From assembly GCA_038144835.1 (NCBI GenBank), contig JAYQON010000002.1, positions 1 through 64,000 of the forward strand: 64,000 nucleotides of DNA. Direction: 5' to 3'. This stretch comes from JALHOQ01 sp038144835. GTDB lineage: Bacteria; Bdellovibrionota; Bdellovibrionia; Bdellovibrionales; UBA1609. Positions 41,841-50,441 of this stretch are shown piece after piece. The stretch's first letter is position 1. Each line of letters starts with the position of its first letter. The notes beneath the pieces were generated by a model. The model saw nothing but the letters and a program-made list of their open reading frames with translations. It was not told the origin of the DNA and ran no database searches. Both the position numbers and the translations under genes were made by a program.

Positions 41841-43099
41841 GTTGGGTTGATTTCGCAGCAGCTCAGTACCATAACTTCGTTCATTCGGCTCCCACAGAGG
41901 CAGAGGCACTTTTTCGTCGGCAAGCATGGGATGAGTATACTCGTTTGGGTCTTCCTGATCGAAAAAATGACTCTTGGAGATACACTACTTTGTCGGGTCT
42001 AGAAAAAGTGAAGTGGGCGAGCGCGCTTGGCGGTCTTCCGGTTCTGCAAAAGGGCTTGCGCCTTCGCGACGAATTGAAAAATGAATTCGATGTATTGATC
42101 ATTCAAAATGGAGAACTGCGGTTTGAGGATTCTATTGTTGATACTTCTGTTTTTCGCTTGCAGAAGGTGGCATTTGCTCCGGGTGAAACTTTTAATGATG
42201 GCTTTTTGGGATTAACGGCTGCGGCAAGTTTGCCGGGGGCTTCCATTTCGTTGACGGCGGGAGTAAGGCCAGCCAAGCCTCTGTTAATTATGCATATCGG
42301 AGTTGGAGAAAAGGCATGGACGAGAAGCTATCACCAGCTTTTTGTCGGTGCCGGCGCACACCTTGATGTTGTGGAACTTTTTTTGGGCGTAGACAAATAC
42401 CTGCGTAGCGAGATTATACGTCTTGAGGCGGCTGATCGCGCACAGGTAAATTGGCTGAGAATCCAGGACGAGTCGGGAGAAGCTTGCCACTTTAGTGATG
42501 TCCGGGCGGCCTTGAGCGCTGAAGCCATTCTGAATTTGGCTCAGTTAAATATAGGGGCTTCTTGGGTGCGTTCTACCCTGGGCGTCGATGTGCGTGGAGG
42601 GTCTGCAGAGGCGAATATTTTTGGTTTGAATCTTGGAAGTGGTCAGCAGGAGACAGATCAAAGAGTCGTGGTAAACCACTGGGCGGCGCAGTCTAACTCA
42701 TCGCAACTGTTCAAGGGAGTACTGAAAGATCGAGCTCGAGCTGTAATGAACGGACGCATTTTCATCGCCCAGAACGCGCAAAAGGTAATTTCCCGGCAAT
42801 TGAATCACAATCTGTTGCTGTCTTCCGGAGCCGAAGCCAACACCAAGCCTGAACTTGAAATTTATGCTGACGACGTCAAAGCGAACCATGGAGCTTCAGT
42901 TGGACGATTAGATGAGGATAAGATTTTTTATCTAGAAAGCCGTGGAATACCAAGAGCTGAGGCTCTACAACTTCTAGCCAAGGCTTTTGCCACAGATATT
43001 CTGATGAAGATTTCTCCCGAGCCCTGTCGCCTTTTAGCGGAAAAAATTTTAAGCCAGACTCTTCCTGAGTTTGTGCGACAAATGGAGTATGGTGGATGA
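41837..43099 (+). CDS. sufD: Fe-S cluster assembly protein SufD
   Basis: Partner of SufB in the scaffold. Blocks NDSWRYTTLSGLEK, the central beta-helix with FIAQNAQKVISRQLNHNLLL, and VKANHGASVGRLDEDKIFYL identify SufD. Start at the ATG of ATGA with sufC; the frame extends to 41816 but without a ribosome site. 420 residues. It overlaps sufS by 4 bases. Confidence 0.94.
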   Translation: MSWVDFAAAQYHNFVHSAPTEAEALFRRQAWDEYTRLGLPDRKNDSWRYTTLSGLEKVKWASALGGLPVLQKGLRLRDELKNEFDVLIIQNGELRFEDSIVDTSVFRLQKVAFAPGETFNDGFLGLTAAASLPGASISLTAGVRPAKPLLIMHIGVGEKAWTRSYHQLFVGAGAHLDVVELFLGVDKYLRSEIIRLEAADRAQVNWLRIQDESGEACHFSDVRAALSAEAILNLAQLNIGASWVRSTLGVDVRGGSAEANIFGLNLGSGQQETDQRVVVNHWAAQSNSSQLFKGVLKDRARAVMNGRIFIAQNAQKVISRQLNHNLLLSSGAEANTKPELEIYADDVKANHGASVGRLDEDKIFYLESRGIPRAEALQLLAKAFATDILMKISPEPCRLLAEKILSQTLPEFVRQMEYGG

Positions 43100-44319
43100 C
43101 AATGGCGTTACTACGAGAGATTCGCGAACAGTTTCCGCAGTTGCAGCAATTGATTCGTGGTCGTAGGCTAGTGTACCTTGATAGCGCAGCGACAACGCTT
43201 AAGCCTAGAAGGGTGATTGAGGCTGTTCATCAGCATCTTTCTTTCCGTGTAGCTAACGTGCATCGAGGGGCTCATTTTCTAAGCGATGAGGCGACAGAGT
43301 GTTTTGAAAATGTCCGCGAGCAAGTGCGGGCGTATCTTGGCGCCGAAAGTAAGAGTGAAATTATATTCACCCGAGGAACAACAGAGAGTTTAAATCTTTT
43401 GGCCAGTGGTTTAGCTGCCTCTTTCTTAAATGAGGGTGATGAGATTTTATTGAGTCAAATGGAACATCATTCCAACATTGTTCCTTGGCAAATGGCTGCT
43501 GCTAAACGAAAAGCTTTGGTTCGTTTTATTCCAGTTTTGGATGACGGAACTTTGGACTTTGTTGCTTTTAAAAAAATGCTCTCTCAACGGACAAAAATTG
43601 TTAGTTTGGTCCATCTTTCCAATGTTTTGGGTACGGTAAATCCTTTGGCCAGTTTTTTTCGTGAGGCACGCTCCTATGGTGCCTTATGTGTAGCTGATGT
43701 CGCTCAGTCTGTATCAACACAACCTAATCTGGTAGCGGATTTAGATTGTGATTTTTTGGCCTTTTCTGGACACAAGATGTTTGCGCCAACCGGTGTCGGG
43801 GTTCTGTATGGTCGCTATGGACTGCTTGAGAAGCTGCCGCCTTATCAAGGTGGAGGCTCAATGATATCCGAAGTACGTGAAGATGGCTTTACGGTATTAC
43901 CACCGCCACACAGATTCGAAGCGGGCACTCCTTCGATCGCTGAGGTTGTTGCTCTGGGAGCAGCAATAGATTTTATAAATGAAGTTGGCTTTGATTTTAT
44001 CCATTCTCATGAACGTATGGTGACGAATTTTGCCGAAGAGTGCATGGCCAGAGTTGCCGGAATTGAGTGTCTGGGCATTTCTGGTCAACGTAGTCATGTG
44101 CTCTCTTTTCTTCTCGCCGGACAACACCCATCAGATGTCGGAGCGATACTTGATGAACAGGGTGTCGCGGTCAGGGCAGGACACCACTGCTGTCAACCAC
44201 TGATGCGTAGTTTAGAAATTCCAGGTACCGTGCGTGCATCTTTTTCAGTTTATACCTCCGAAGAAGATATTAACGATTTGTTAAATGCAATTTCCAAAGC
44301 AAAGGATATGCTGTCATGA
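43096..44319 (+). CDS. sufS: cysteine desulfurase SufS
   Basis: PLP enzyme that provides sulfur from cysteine. The PLP Lys is K227 in FSGHKMFAPTG; the active Cys is C365 in RAGHHCCQPLM, a type II layout with a second Cys next to it. 407 residues. It overlaps both neighbours by 4 bases. The usual sulfur-accepting partner SufE or SufU is not in the operon. Confidence 0.95.
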   Translation: MTMALLREIREQFPQLQQLIRGRRLVYLDSAATTLKPRRVIEAVHQHLSFRVANVHRGAHFLSDEATECFENVREQVRAYLGAESKSEIIFTRGTTESLNLLASGLAASFLNEGDEILLSQMEHHSNIVPWQMAAAKRKALVRFIPVLDDGTLDFVAFKKMLSQRTKIVSLVHLSNVLGTVNPLASFFREARSYGALCVADVAQSVSTQPNLVADLDCDFLAFSGHKMFAPTGVGVLYGRYGLLEKLPPYQGGGSMISEVREDGFTVLPPPHRFEAGTPSIAEVVALGAAIDFINEVGFDFIHSHERMVTNFAEECMARVAGIECLGISGQRSHVLSFLLAGQHPSDVGAILDEQGVAVRAGHHCCQPLMRSLEIPGTVRASFSVYTSEEDINDLLNAISKAKDMLS

Positions 44320-44891
44320 GCTTTTCAATGAGCACTGAGGATATTCTCATTCGAACGCTTCCTACACCGAACCCATGGGCCATTAAATTTGTTATTAATG
44401 CTCCATTCAAAGAGACTGGTAAGGCGACTTTTAACTCGCCAGCCGAGTGTGAAGATTTGCCTTTGGTGAGGGACTTATTTTTCATTGAAGGCGTTAAGCA
44501 AGTTCACTTGTTTCAAAACACGCTAACAGTCACGCAGACGGGAGAACTTGAATATGACGACTTGGAACAAAAAGTAAATGCAGTAATTGTATCCCGTTAC
44601 CCTATGCATAACCCTAAGTTCGGTGAAGAAGCGAAAATTAAGCCGCGTCCGCGCAGCGACGATCCACAAATACAAATGATTGAAGAAATTTTGGATCGCA
44701 CGATCCGTCCAGGGCTACAGGCCGATGGTGGAGACGTAGAGGTCGTCAGTCTCGAAAATAATGAATTAAAGATAGTATATCAGGGAGCTTGTGGAGGTTG
44801 CCCTTCGTCAATGATGGGGACTTTAGATGCGATTCAGGGAATCCTTCGCAATGAATTGAACAATCAAGATTTGTCGGTAATTCCAATCTAA
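44316..44891 (+). CDS. Nfu-type Fe-S cluster carrier
   Basis: The N-terminal half is an Nfu_N-like domain (LIRTLPTPNPWAIKFVINAP, FFIEGVKQVHLFQNTLTVT); the C-terminal half is the NifU C-terminal domain with the cluster motif CGGC (Cys159, Cys162) in GACGGCPSSMMGTL. It can receive a cluster from SufBCD and hand it on. It is the last gene of the operon, overlapping sufS by 4 bases. Confidence 0.9.
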   Translation: MSFSMSTEDILIRTLPTPNPWAIKFVINAPFKETGKATFNSPAECEDLPLVRDLFFIEGVKQVHLFQNTLTVTQTGELEYDDLEQKVNAVIVSRYPMHNPKFGEEAKIKPRPRSDDPQIQMIEEILDRTIRPGLQADGGDVEVVSLENNELKIVYQGACGGCPSSMMGTLDAIQGILRNELNNQDLSVIPI

Positions 44892-44899
44892 TTTGGCAA

Positions 44900-45487
44900 T
44901 CAATGAAAGACCTTAAATCTAGTTTTTTCTTGATAGTGCTCTTGGGTAGACTTTAAAAGCTCTTTCTTGCTTTCATCGAGGAGATTTTGAATCAGAGTAT
45001 TGTACTGAGTGGCATCAGCGAAGCGCGTTTGACCTTGAGTAGCTCCAGCGACAAAGTGCACGCGATGGTTGTCGCCGGTGAGAGTTTTTAGAGTCAACTC
45101 AAGCCGAACCGGTTGCCCGCCAGTGATCGACAAAAGGCTTCCGTTGACACTGCCGTTAACAACCTCGACTCCCTCCGGAAGGCCCCACTTATAATCAATA
45201 TTTCCAAGCGATTCATCTGAAGAAATTGTTCCTTGGAGCACAAAAGTGTCTCCGGGTTTTTCTGGTTTGCTTCCAAGTAAAGTAATTTGTACCTCTAAAG
45301 GGCCACGTAATTTTTGCGTGTGTCTATGCAGTGAATTTGGCATTTCTTTAAAAATCCAATTTTTGCCGGTTTTAATCTGCGCAGGGTGGCGATGGAAGCT
45401 ATCGCTGTTATTATCGGCGGTAATGGTCGCAATGCCTATCGCAAGCATAAATATAAAAAGGACTATTGCACGAGAGTTGTTGGACAT
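44900..45487 (-). CDS. secreted/membrane-anchored hypothetical protein with one beta-domain
   Basis: A signal anchor (AIVLFIFMLAIGIATITA) precedes a basic linker and a beta-rich segment (LEVQITLLGSKPEKPGDTFV, VRLELTLKTLTGDNHRVHFV) resembling an Ig-like fold, and a charged C-terminal helix. It overlaps the upstream metallopeptidase-like gene by 25 bases with its own GGAG ribosome site, so they are co-translated. Its 3' end lies 8 bases from the end of nfu, convergent. No family was recognised. Confidence 0.6.
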   Translation of the reverse strand: MSNNSRAIVLFIFMLAIGIATITADNNSDSFHRHPAQIKTGKNWIFKEMPNSLHRHTQKLRGPLEVQITLLGSKPEKPGDTFVLQGTISSDESLGNIDYKWGLPEGVEVVNGSVNGSLLSITGGQPVRLELTLKTLTGDNHRVHFVAGATQGQTRFADATQYNTLIQNLLDESKKELLKSTQEHYQEKTRFKVFH

Positions 45488-47289
45488 AACTTAACTCCAT
45501 TGAATTTCAATCGATAATTTGCGGTGCCTCCCAAAGATCCTCCCGTATAAACATTGACATTAATCAAGTGTTTGCCGGCAGGAACCGAGGTCACAGTTTC
45601 AACATTTGTTTGGGAAGGATTGGCGCCTGGTTCATCTTGGCTGTACCCACGCATATCTGAGACAACGCCCAAGCGAGCACTTTCGTTATAAATATAAAGA
45701 TCTAGGTCTGCGATTGTGCCGCTGCTATTGGCGTCTTCGTACTCTAAAGTTATAGTTCCTGATCCGGTAGATACGAAGTGATAAAAATCGTTGTTACGCA
45801 ATAAATCTGAGGTGGCAAGAGTACCTGTATCGCCCACAACTCCATCCGAACTTCCTGCGGGGGTCATGCTGAAATCAGAACACGAATCAGTTGCTGTCAC
45901 ATATTCCGCATAGTCGGTGGTGTTTCCTCGGTGACGCTCAACACCTCGTACCCCGGTCATGTCTGTTGATGAATAATTAAAGGCATGAGCGAGATGAAAG
46001 TGACCGACACTGCGAAAGGCAAATTTTGAGTCCTTAAATCCATTAGATGTATTTACCAGAGTTCCCCAGAGCTCATTGAATTTTCCATCTAAATTTTCAC
46101 TGCTAGAAAACCTGGAATCGTTCACTGAATCAATCATATCCCAGAGCATTCGAGTTACCGAAAATTCACGAAAATTCCCTTCACCCAGAACTCTGGGGCA
46201 GTCGCCATTAATTGAATTTTGGCTTGTTGGATAACAGTCACCTCCACTCATTGGTGGAGTTTCAAGATTTGTATGGAATATTTGTTCGGTCAGAGAGCCA
46301 TCATCGTTGCCTATGGTATCGATATAGTAGGGTGTTGAGTTGGCTCCATAAAGCACTGCCGCCTGGAAGAAATTGCCCCACCCTTCACTCCATGCCAAAC
46401 GAGGGTCGATAATTCTATTGCCGTTATGTGAACCCCCCGGAGAGTCCGAGGCAAATAGGGCATCCTCCAGAAAATGTCCGTACTCATGCAAAACTACTGA
46501 ATTATCAAAGTGATCAGTGTCTGAGTTGTTTAAATCTCCGTCTTGTCCTCCCAGAATAAAAAGGCGGGAATAGCCGGGAAGATAGAAGCTGAGGCCTGAT
46601 GACCCGCCGAAGTAGGCATTGGGATTGTAACCCGGCTCCCAATAGGCCACCACTTTTGGTGCAGATGTAAAATTGGCGACCTGCGAACGGAGGTAGGAGT
46701 TGGCTTCAAAAAATTGATCGAGAATGTTGAAGGCGCCTCCCAGGACTGAGCCATCAGCGCTAGCGGTGATGGTACCGATGTCGATTGATGCACTCGCTGA
46801 AACGGTGGCTTGGAGTGAATAAACTTGGTTGCGCTCAGGCATATTGAGGACCGAGGCACGCAGGTACGAAGAATTGTTGCTACGGGAGTTCACCGAGATA
46901 ACATAGCTGACGTTTCCTCGGGGAAGTGAAAGGTTGATTTCTCCGTTTGCACCTGTTTCTCCGCACTGCACGACCTGACCGGATGAATTCGTTACCCGAA
47001 TCTCAGCGCGGCGAATCGGGTGGGCGGTCGCGGGGTGGGTCCCGCTCGTACTTGCCGAGCCCAGACCTCCGGTTACCGAGTCACCCCATGGGTTACGCCG
47101 TATGAAATAAGCCAAACCTGTAACTGTAATTGCGTTGCTATAGGACGTTACCTGAGAACAATAAGACAGTTCGCTCGGGCCTTGAAAGGTCGGGCTGATG
47201 CGTCCATCTGGTGAAGTGGCGACCGAGTCTTTGATCTTACAACCAACCAGTGGGAATAAAAAAATGATGAGGGCCAAAAGTCGAGTCAT
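45463..47289 (-). CDS. HEYGH metallopeptidase-like lipoprotein with C-terminal PPC-like domain
   Basis: The lipobox LVGC (Cys17) marks a lipoprotein. Residues 50-170 form a carboxypeptidase-regulatory-like beta domain (IRRAEIRVTNSSGQVVQCGE). HEYGH (268-272) in SVVLHEYGHFLEDALF is a zincin motif; DPRLAWSEGWGNFFQAAV downstream could supply the third ligand (Glu). The last 110 residues resemble pre-peptidase C-terminal (PPC) domains: DLDLYIYNESARLG and SVPAGKHLINVNVYTG. An extracytoplasmic zinc peptidase is likely. Such proteins are common in predatory bacteria. Activity is not proven. Confidence 0.75.
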   Translation of the reverse strand: MTRLLALIIFLFPLVGCKIKDSVATSPDGRISPTFQGPSELSYCSQVTSYSNAITVTGLAYFIRRNPWGDSVTGGLGSASTSGTHPATAHPIRRAEIRVTNSSGQVVQCGETGANGEINLSLPRGNVSYVISVNSRSNNSSYLRASVLNMPERNQVYSLQATVSASASIDIGTITASADGSVLGGAFNILDQFFEANSYLRSQVANFTSAPKVVAYWEPGYNPNAYFGGSSGLSFYLPGYSRLFILGGQDGDLNNSDTDHFDNSVVLHEYGHFLEDALFASDSPGGSHNGNRIIDPRLAWSEGWGNFFQAAVLYGANSTPYYIDTIGNDDGSLTEQIFHTNLETPPMSGGDCYPTSQNSINGDCPRVLGEGNFREFSVTRMLWDMIDSVNDSRFSSSENLDGKFNELWGTLVNTSNGFKDSKFAFRSVGHFHLAHAFNYSSTDMTGVRGVERHRGNTTDYAEYVTATDSCSDFSMTPAGSSDGVVGDTGTLATSDLLRNNDFYHFVSTGSGTITLEYEDANSSGTIADLDLYIYNESARLGVVSDMRGYSQDEPGANPSQTNVETVTSVPAGKHLINVNVYTGGSLGGTANYRLKFNGVKLCPTTLVQ

Positions 47290-47347
47290 ACCCAGTCCTC
47301 ATCGGCTGGATCAGCCATTGGTTTAAGGACTTAGGTATGACTAAACT

Positions 47348-47407
47348 TTAGGCATTAAATGAGCTCTCGCGATCTGGAAAAAGTACCCCGATTAGGCGTA
47401 AAATGAG
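47348..47407. repeat. pair of 16-base direct repeats
   Basis: TTAGGCATTAAATGAG (47348-47363) and TTAGGCGTAAAATGAG (47392-47407) match at 14 of 16 bases and are 44 bases apart, close to four helix turns. They lie upstream of the ftsEX operon promoter and could bind a regulator. Confidence 0.4.
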
Positions 47408-47450
47408 ATTTTCCCGGCCTTCAGTCTGGATGTATGGGCTAGGTAATTCC

Positions 47451-47478
47451 TTGAATCCAGACCTACAACGCGTAAAAT
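47451..47478 (+). promoter_or_regulatory. sigma70-type promoter candidate for the ftsEX run
   Basis: TTGAAT (47451-47456) and TAAAAT (47473-47478) with a 16-base spacer sit 28 bases before the GTG start of the first gene. Both boxes match the consensus at five of six bases or near. Confidence 0.45.
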
Positions 47479-47506
47479 AGTTCGACAAAGGGGACGAAGA
47501 AGGCCA

Positions 47507-47761
47507 GTGGAAAAAGGTTTCAACTCAGACATCTCGTATCTAGGTTGCCAATATCATGTTCAGACTGAAGACTGGGGTAGTGCCAATCCGTTTCTAGTCA
47601 GTCGAGTATTTCGTAACGGTGCGGTGGTCAAAAGCATAAAGACCGCATACTCTGAAGTCTTGCCTCATGGACCTTCCACTCAGTCCAAAGCCATTCGTCT
47701 GGCGATGAAGATCCAGCATCAGCAAATTCTGGACCTGTTGCTTTCTGGAAAACTTATCTAG
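47507..47761 (+). CDS. small conserved protein of unknown function
   Basis: 84 residues without a signal or membrane segment, starting at GTG with AAGAAGG before it. The blocks FNSDISYLGCQYHVQTEDWG, FLVSRVFRNGAVVKS and AIRLAMKIQHQQILDLLL recur in short proteins of Deltaproteobacteria and Bdellovibrionota. It begins 20 bases before ftsE, so it is likely first in that operon. Function unknown; a link to division by position only. Confidence 0.7.
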   Translation: MEKGFNSDISYLGCQYHVQTEDWGSANPFLVSRVFRNGAVVKSIKTAYSEVLPHGPSTQSKAIRLAMKIQHQQILDLLLSGKLI

Positions 47762-47781
47762 CGATCGATAGACTGAAAGGC

Positions 47782-48438
47782 ATGATTGAGTTTAATCATG
47801 CCTACAAGATCTTTCGCAATGGACATCAAGGCTTAAAGAACGTCACATTTAGCATTGATAAAGGTGAATTCGTATTTCTATCGGGCCCTAGTGGCGCTGG
47901 TAAGACGACATTGTTTCGACTGATATCAGCTTTTGACAAGCCAACCTCCGGAGAAGTTCATATTCTCGGTACAGATGTCAGTAGTCTCACAGCTCAACAG
48001 ATGCCTCAATTTCGCCGTCGAATCGGTGTGATCTATCAAGACTTTCGTTTACTTAACGATCGCACTGTTTGCGAAAATGTCGCGATACCCTTAGTGGTGC
48101 GAGGCGATCGGGCAAATTACATTGAAAAGCGAGTACGAGAGGTCCTTGATCAAGTTGGCTTGTCTTTTAAAATCAATTCGTTTCCAGAAGAATTGTCTGG
48201 AGGTGAACAGCAAAGAGTTGCCATAGCGAGAGCTCTAATTCATCACCCTGGTGTATTGATAGCTGATGAACCGACAGGAAATTTAGATCAAGAGCTAAGT
48301 GTAGAAATTTTTAATCTCTTAGAAACTGTTAACGCTCAAGGAACGACGGTGTTTGTGGCCACGCATGATGCTGAGTTAATTCGGCGAAAATCATTTCGAG
48401 TTATTCGCATTCACGACGGTCAGGTGGTTGATCGATGA
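47782..48438 (+). CDS. ftsE: cell division ABC ATPase FtsE
   Basis: ATPase of the FtsEX complex that controls peptidoglycan hydrolases at the septum. Walker A GPSGAGKTT (35-43), signature LSGGEQQRVAIARAL and Walker B VLIADEPTGNLD are intact. 218 residues, normal. It overlaps ftsX by 4 bases, and its order with ftsX and an EnvC-like gene supports the name over a generic LolD. Confidence 0.92.
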   Translation: MIEFNHAYKIFRNGHQGLKNVTFSIDKGEFVFLSGPSGAGKTTLFRLISAFDKPTSGEVHILGTDVSSLTAQQMPQFRRRIGVIYQDFRLLNDRTVCENVAIPLVVRGDRANYIEKRVREVLDQVGLSFKINSFPEELSGGEQQRVAIARALIHHPGVLIADEPTGNLDQELSVEIFNLLETVNAQGTTVFVATHDAELIRRKSFRVIRIHDGQVVDR

Positions 48439-49355
48439 ATGGATCACTTGTTCGACAACACGTTCTTCGTGCTTGGAAGAAACATTGGCCTCTGCAAATG
48501 GCCTCAGTCACAGTCATGACCCTTGTTTTGGTTATCATGAACCTTCTTTTTCTAGCCTTCACAGCCTTTAATCGCACCGTTGAGCACTGGGGTCGTGGTC
48601 TTGAAATGATCGTCTATCTTAAAGAAAACGTGCCGTCGTCAACGGTAGAAAAATTTCATCGAGAAATTGAGTCAAGTGGCCAATTTGATGAAATTCACTT
48701 CACCACTAAAGGTGACGCCACTAAAAAATTTTTGCAGGCATTAGGACCCGAATCTCTGGAGCTTTTAAAAGATCCGGGATGGAACTCACCCATTCCTGCA
48801 AGTTTAGAGTTGCGTCTTTCAGCGTCCATACCTTCACAGCGGCGGGTGTTTGCTCTTCAGGAATGGAGTGCTCGCTTTAGGGGCCTCGAATATGTGGACG
48901 ATGTCTTTTATGGCCAGGGCTGGGTAGAAAATTTTTCGCGTTTTTTAGCCAGTGCACGTGGTCTTGTGGCTATGATTTGGACTTTGAGTTTAAGTGTTGG
49001 TCTTTTAATCGTTAGCAATTGTATACGGCTTTCCTTTCTACAAAGAAAAGAAGAGATAGAAATTCTCGAACTGGTCGGAGCTACACCCGCATTTATTCGC
49101 ACTCCGTTTCTGGTTGAAGGCATCGTCTTGGGAATTTTGTCTTCTTTGCTCTCATTACTTTTGAGCTACTCCATTCACGCGGTTTTGATTAATTGGATGC
49201 GCTCTGAGTGGAGCTTTTGGTTTGCTTTCAGTGAGCTGCCACCACTTCAGCCTTGGTATATTTTGACAAATATTCTTGCTGGTGTTGGGTTTGGAGCGCT
49301 CGGAGCATGGAACTGTGTCCGACGCTTAAATACCGGATGGTCGGCGGCGGGGTAG
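48435..49355 (+). CDS. ftsX: cell division protein FtsX
   Basis: Membrane partner of FtsE. Four membrane helices (about 22-44, 170-195, 220-248, 270-292) with a periplasmic loop between the first and second (LKENVPSSTVEKFHREIESS) and the C-terminal core (RKEEIEILELVGATPAFIR, FLVEGIVLGILSSLLSL) fit FtsX. 306 residues. It overlaps ftsE; the EnvC-like gene starts one base after its stop. Confidence 0.92.
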   Translation: MNGSLVRQHVLRAWKKHWPLQMASVTVMTLVLVIMNLLFLAFTAFNRTVEHWGRGLEMIVYLKENVPSSTVEKFHREIESSGQFDEIHFTTKGDATKKFLQALGPESLELLKDPGWNSPIPASLELRLSASIPSQRRVFALQEWSARFRGLEYVDDVFYGQGWVENFSRFLASARGLVAMIWTLSLSVGLLIVSNCIRLSFLQRKEEIEILELVGATPAFIRTPFLVEGIVLGILSSLLSLLLSYSIHAVLINWMRSEWSFWFAFSELPPLQPWYILTNILAGVGFGALGAWNCVRRLNTGWSAAG

Positions 49356-49356
49356 G

Positions 49357-50430
49357 ATGATCGCCTTTCTATTTTTAGTTCAAAATCTATGTGCTCAAGA
49401 GGAAAAATCAACGATCGTTGATCAAACTCGCGTAGGCATCAGCCGAATGGAAAAGCGACAACGAGAAGCTCTAAGCCAAATCTTTTCTTTGAATCGTAGA
49501 ATTAAATCACTGGCCAGAAAGCGCTCTGAGATCAACTCCCGACTGATGTCACAAGAAGCCGCCGTAAGACAAGCTGCTCAAGATCTCAATCTTCTGGAAA
49601 ACAAAACTATAGATCAAAAGGCTATGTTGAATCGACGATTACGCCAGCTTTACCAAGGACAAGATCGCCATAGCTTACAGTTACTTTTTTCGGCACGGAC
49701 TCCTGTTGAGCTCGAGCGAAATCATCGCTTTTTAAAACGGATGATTGATGTAGATCACGATCATCTTAAAAATTATCTAGCCCACCTTAGAGCAATGAAA
49801 TCAAAACGTGAAGCCCTCAAAGCCATTGTTGCTCAATTGGCAGAGTCGCAAAGAGAAATGGACAAGCAAGAAAAGACCATCATCTCAGATCTGCGCGAGA
49901 AGTCTGTTTTAGTGGCGAAGCTTCGTGAGGATAAAAATCTCAAGATCGCTCAACTCAGAGAGCTACGTGACCAGAGTCCAGAGAGTCAGAAATCATATGC
50001 ATTTTTTGAGAGACGGGGTCTAATGACACCCCCCATTGAAGCCATTGTAAAGCGTGAATATGGTGCCTTTGTTGATTTTCAGCATCGCTTCCAGTTGATG
50101 CACAAGGGAATTTTCTATTCGGTTGATCGAGTCAGTGAGGTCAGAGCTGTGCACTCGGGCAAAGTTGCTTTGGCAGCTCAAATTCCTGGGTACGGTGAAA
50201 CCATGATCATAGATCATGGAGACAGTTACTATTCTGTTTATGCTCATCTTAGGCATCTTAAGCATAAGGAGGGAGCCAATGTTCACGAGGGAGAAGTGCT
50301 GGCATTGACCGGAGATCATTCACCACTCTTTGGACCAGGACTTTACTTTGAGCTTCGTCATTTTGCAGATGCCATTGACCCTAAACCATGGATCAAGGAA
50401 TCTGTAATGAAGACGGCCAACTCCTTTTGA
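49357..50430 (+). CDS. EnvC-like murein hydrolase activator, degenerate LytM (M23) domain
   Basis: A short signal peptide (MIAFLFLVQNLCA) leads to long coiled coils (about residues 20-110 and 130-210) and a C-terminal LytM domain (VHSGKVALAAQIPGYGETMI, YYSVYAHLRHL). The zinc ligands expected at HxGxD and in the final HLHFE block are changed: HKGIFY and GPGLYFEL, so peptidase activity is unlikely, as in EnvC of E. coli. Next to ftsEX this predicts an activator of amidases at the division site. It is 357 residues and ends 11 bases before ctpA. Confidence 0.85.
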   Translation: MIAFLFLVQNLCAQEEKSTIVDQTRVGISRMEKRQREALSQIFSLNRRIKSLARKRSEINSRLMSQEAAVRQAAQDLNLLENKTIDQKAMLNRRLRQLYQGQDRHSLQLLFSARTPVELERNHRFLKRMIDVDHDHLKNYLAHLRAMKSKREALKAIVAQLAESQREMDKQEKTIISDLREKSVLVAKLREDKNLKIAQLRELRDQSPESQKSYAFFERRGLMTPPIEAIVKREYGAFVDFQHRFQLMHKGIFYSVDRVSEVRAVHSGKVALAAQIPGYGETMIIDHGDSYYSVYAHLRHLKHKEGANVHEGEVLALTGDHSPLFGPGLYFELRHFADAIDPKPWIKESVMKTANSF

Positions 50431-50441
50431 AAGGGAGATTT

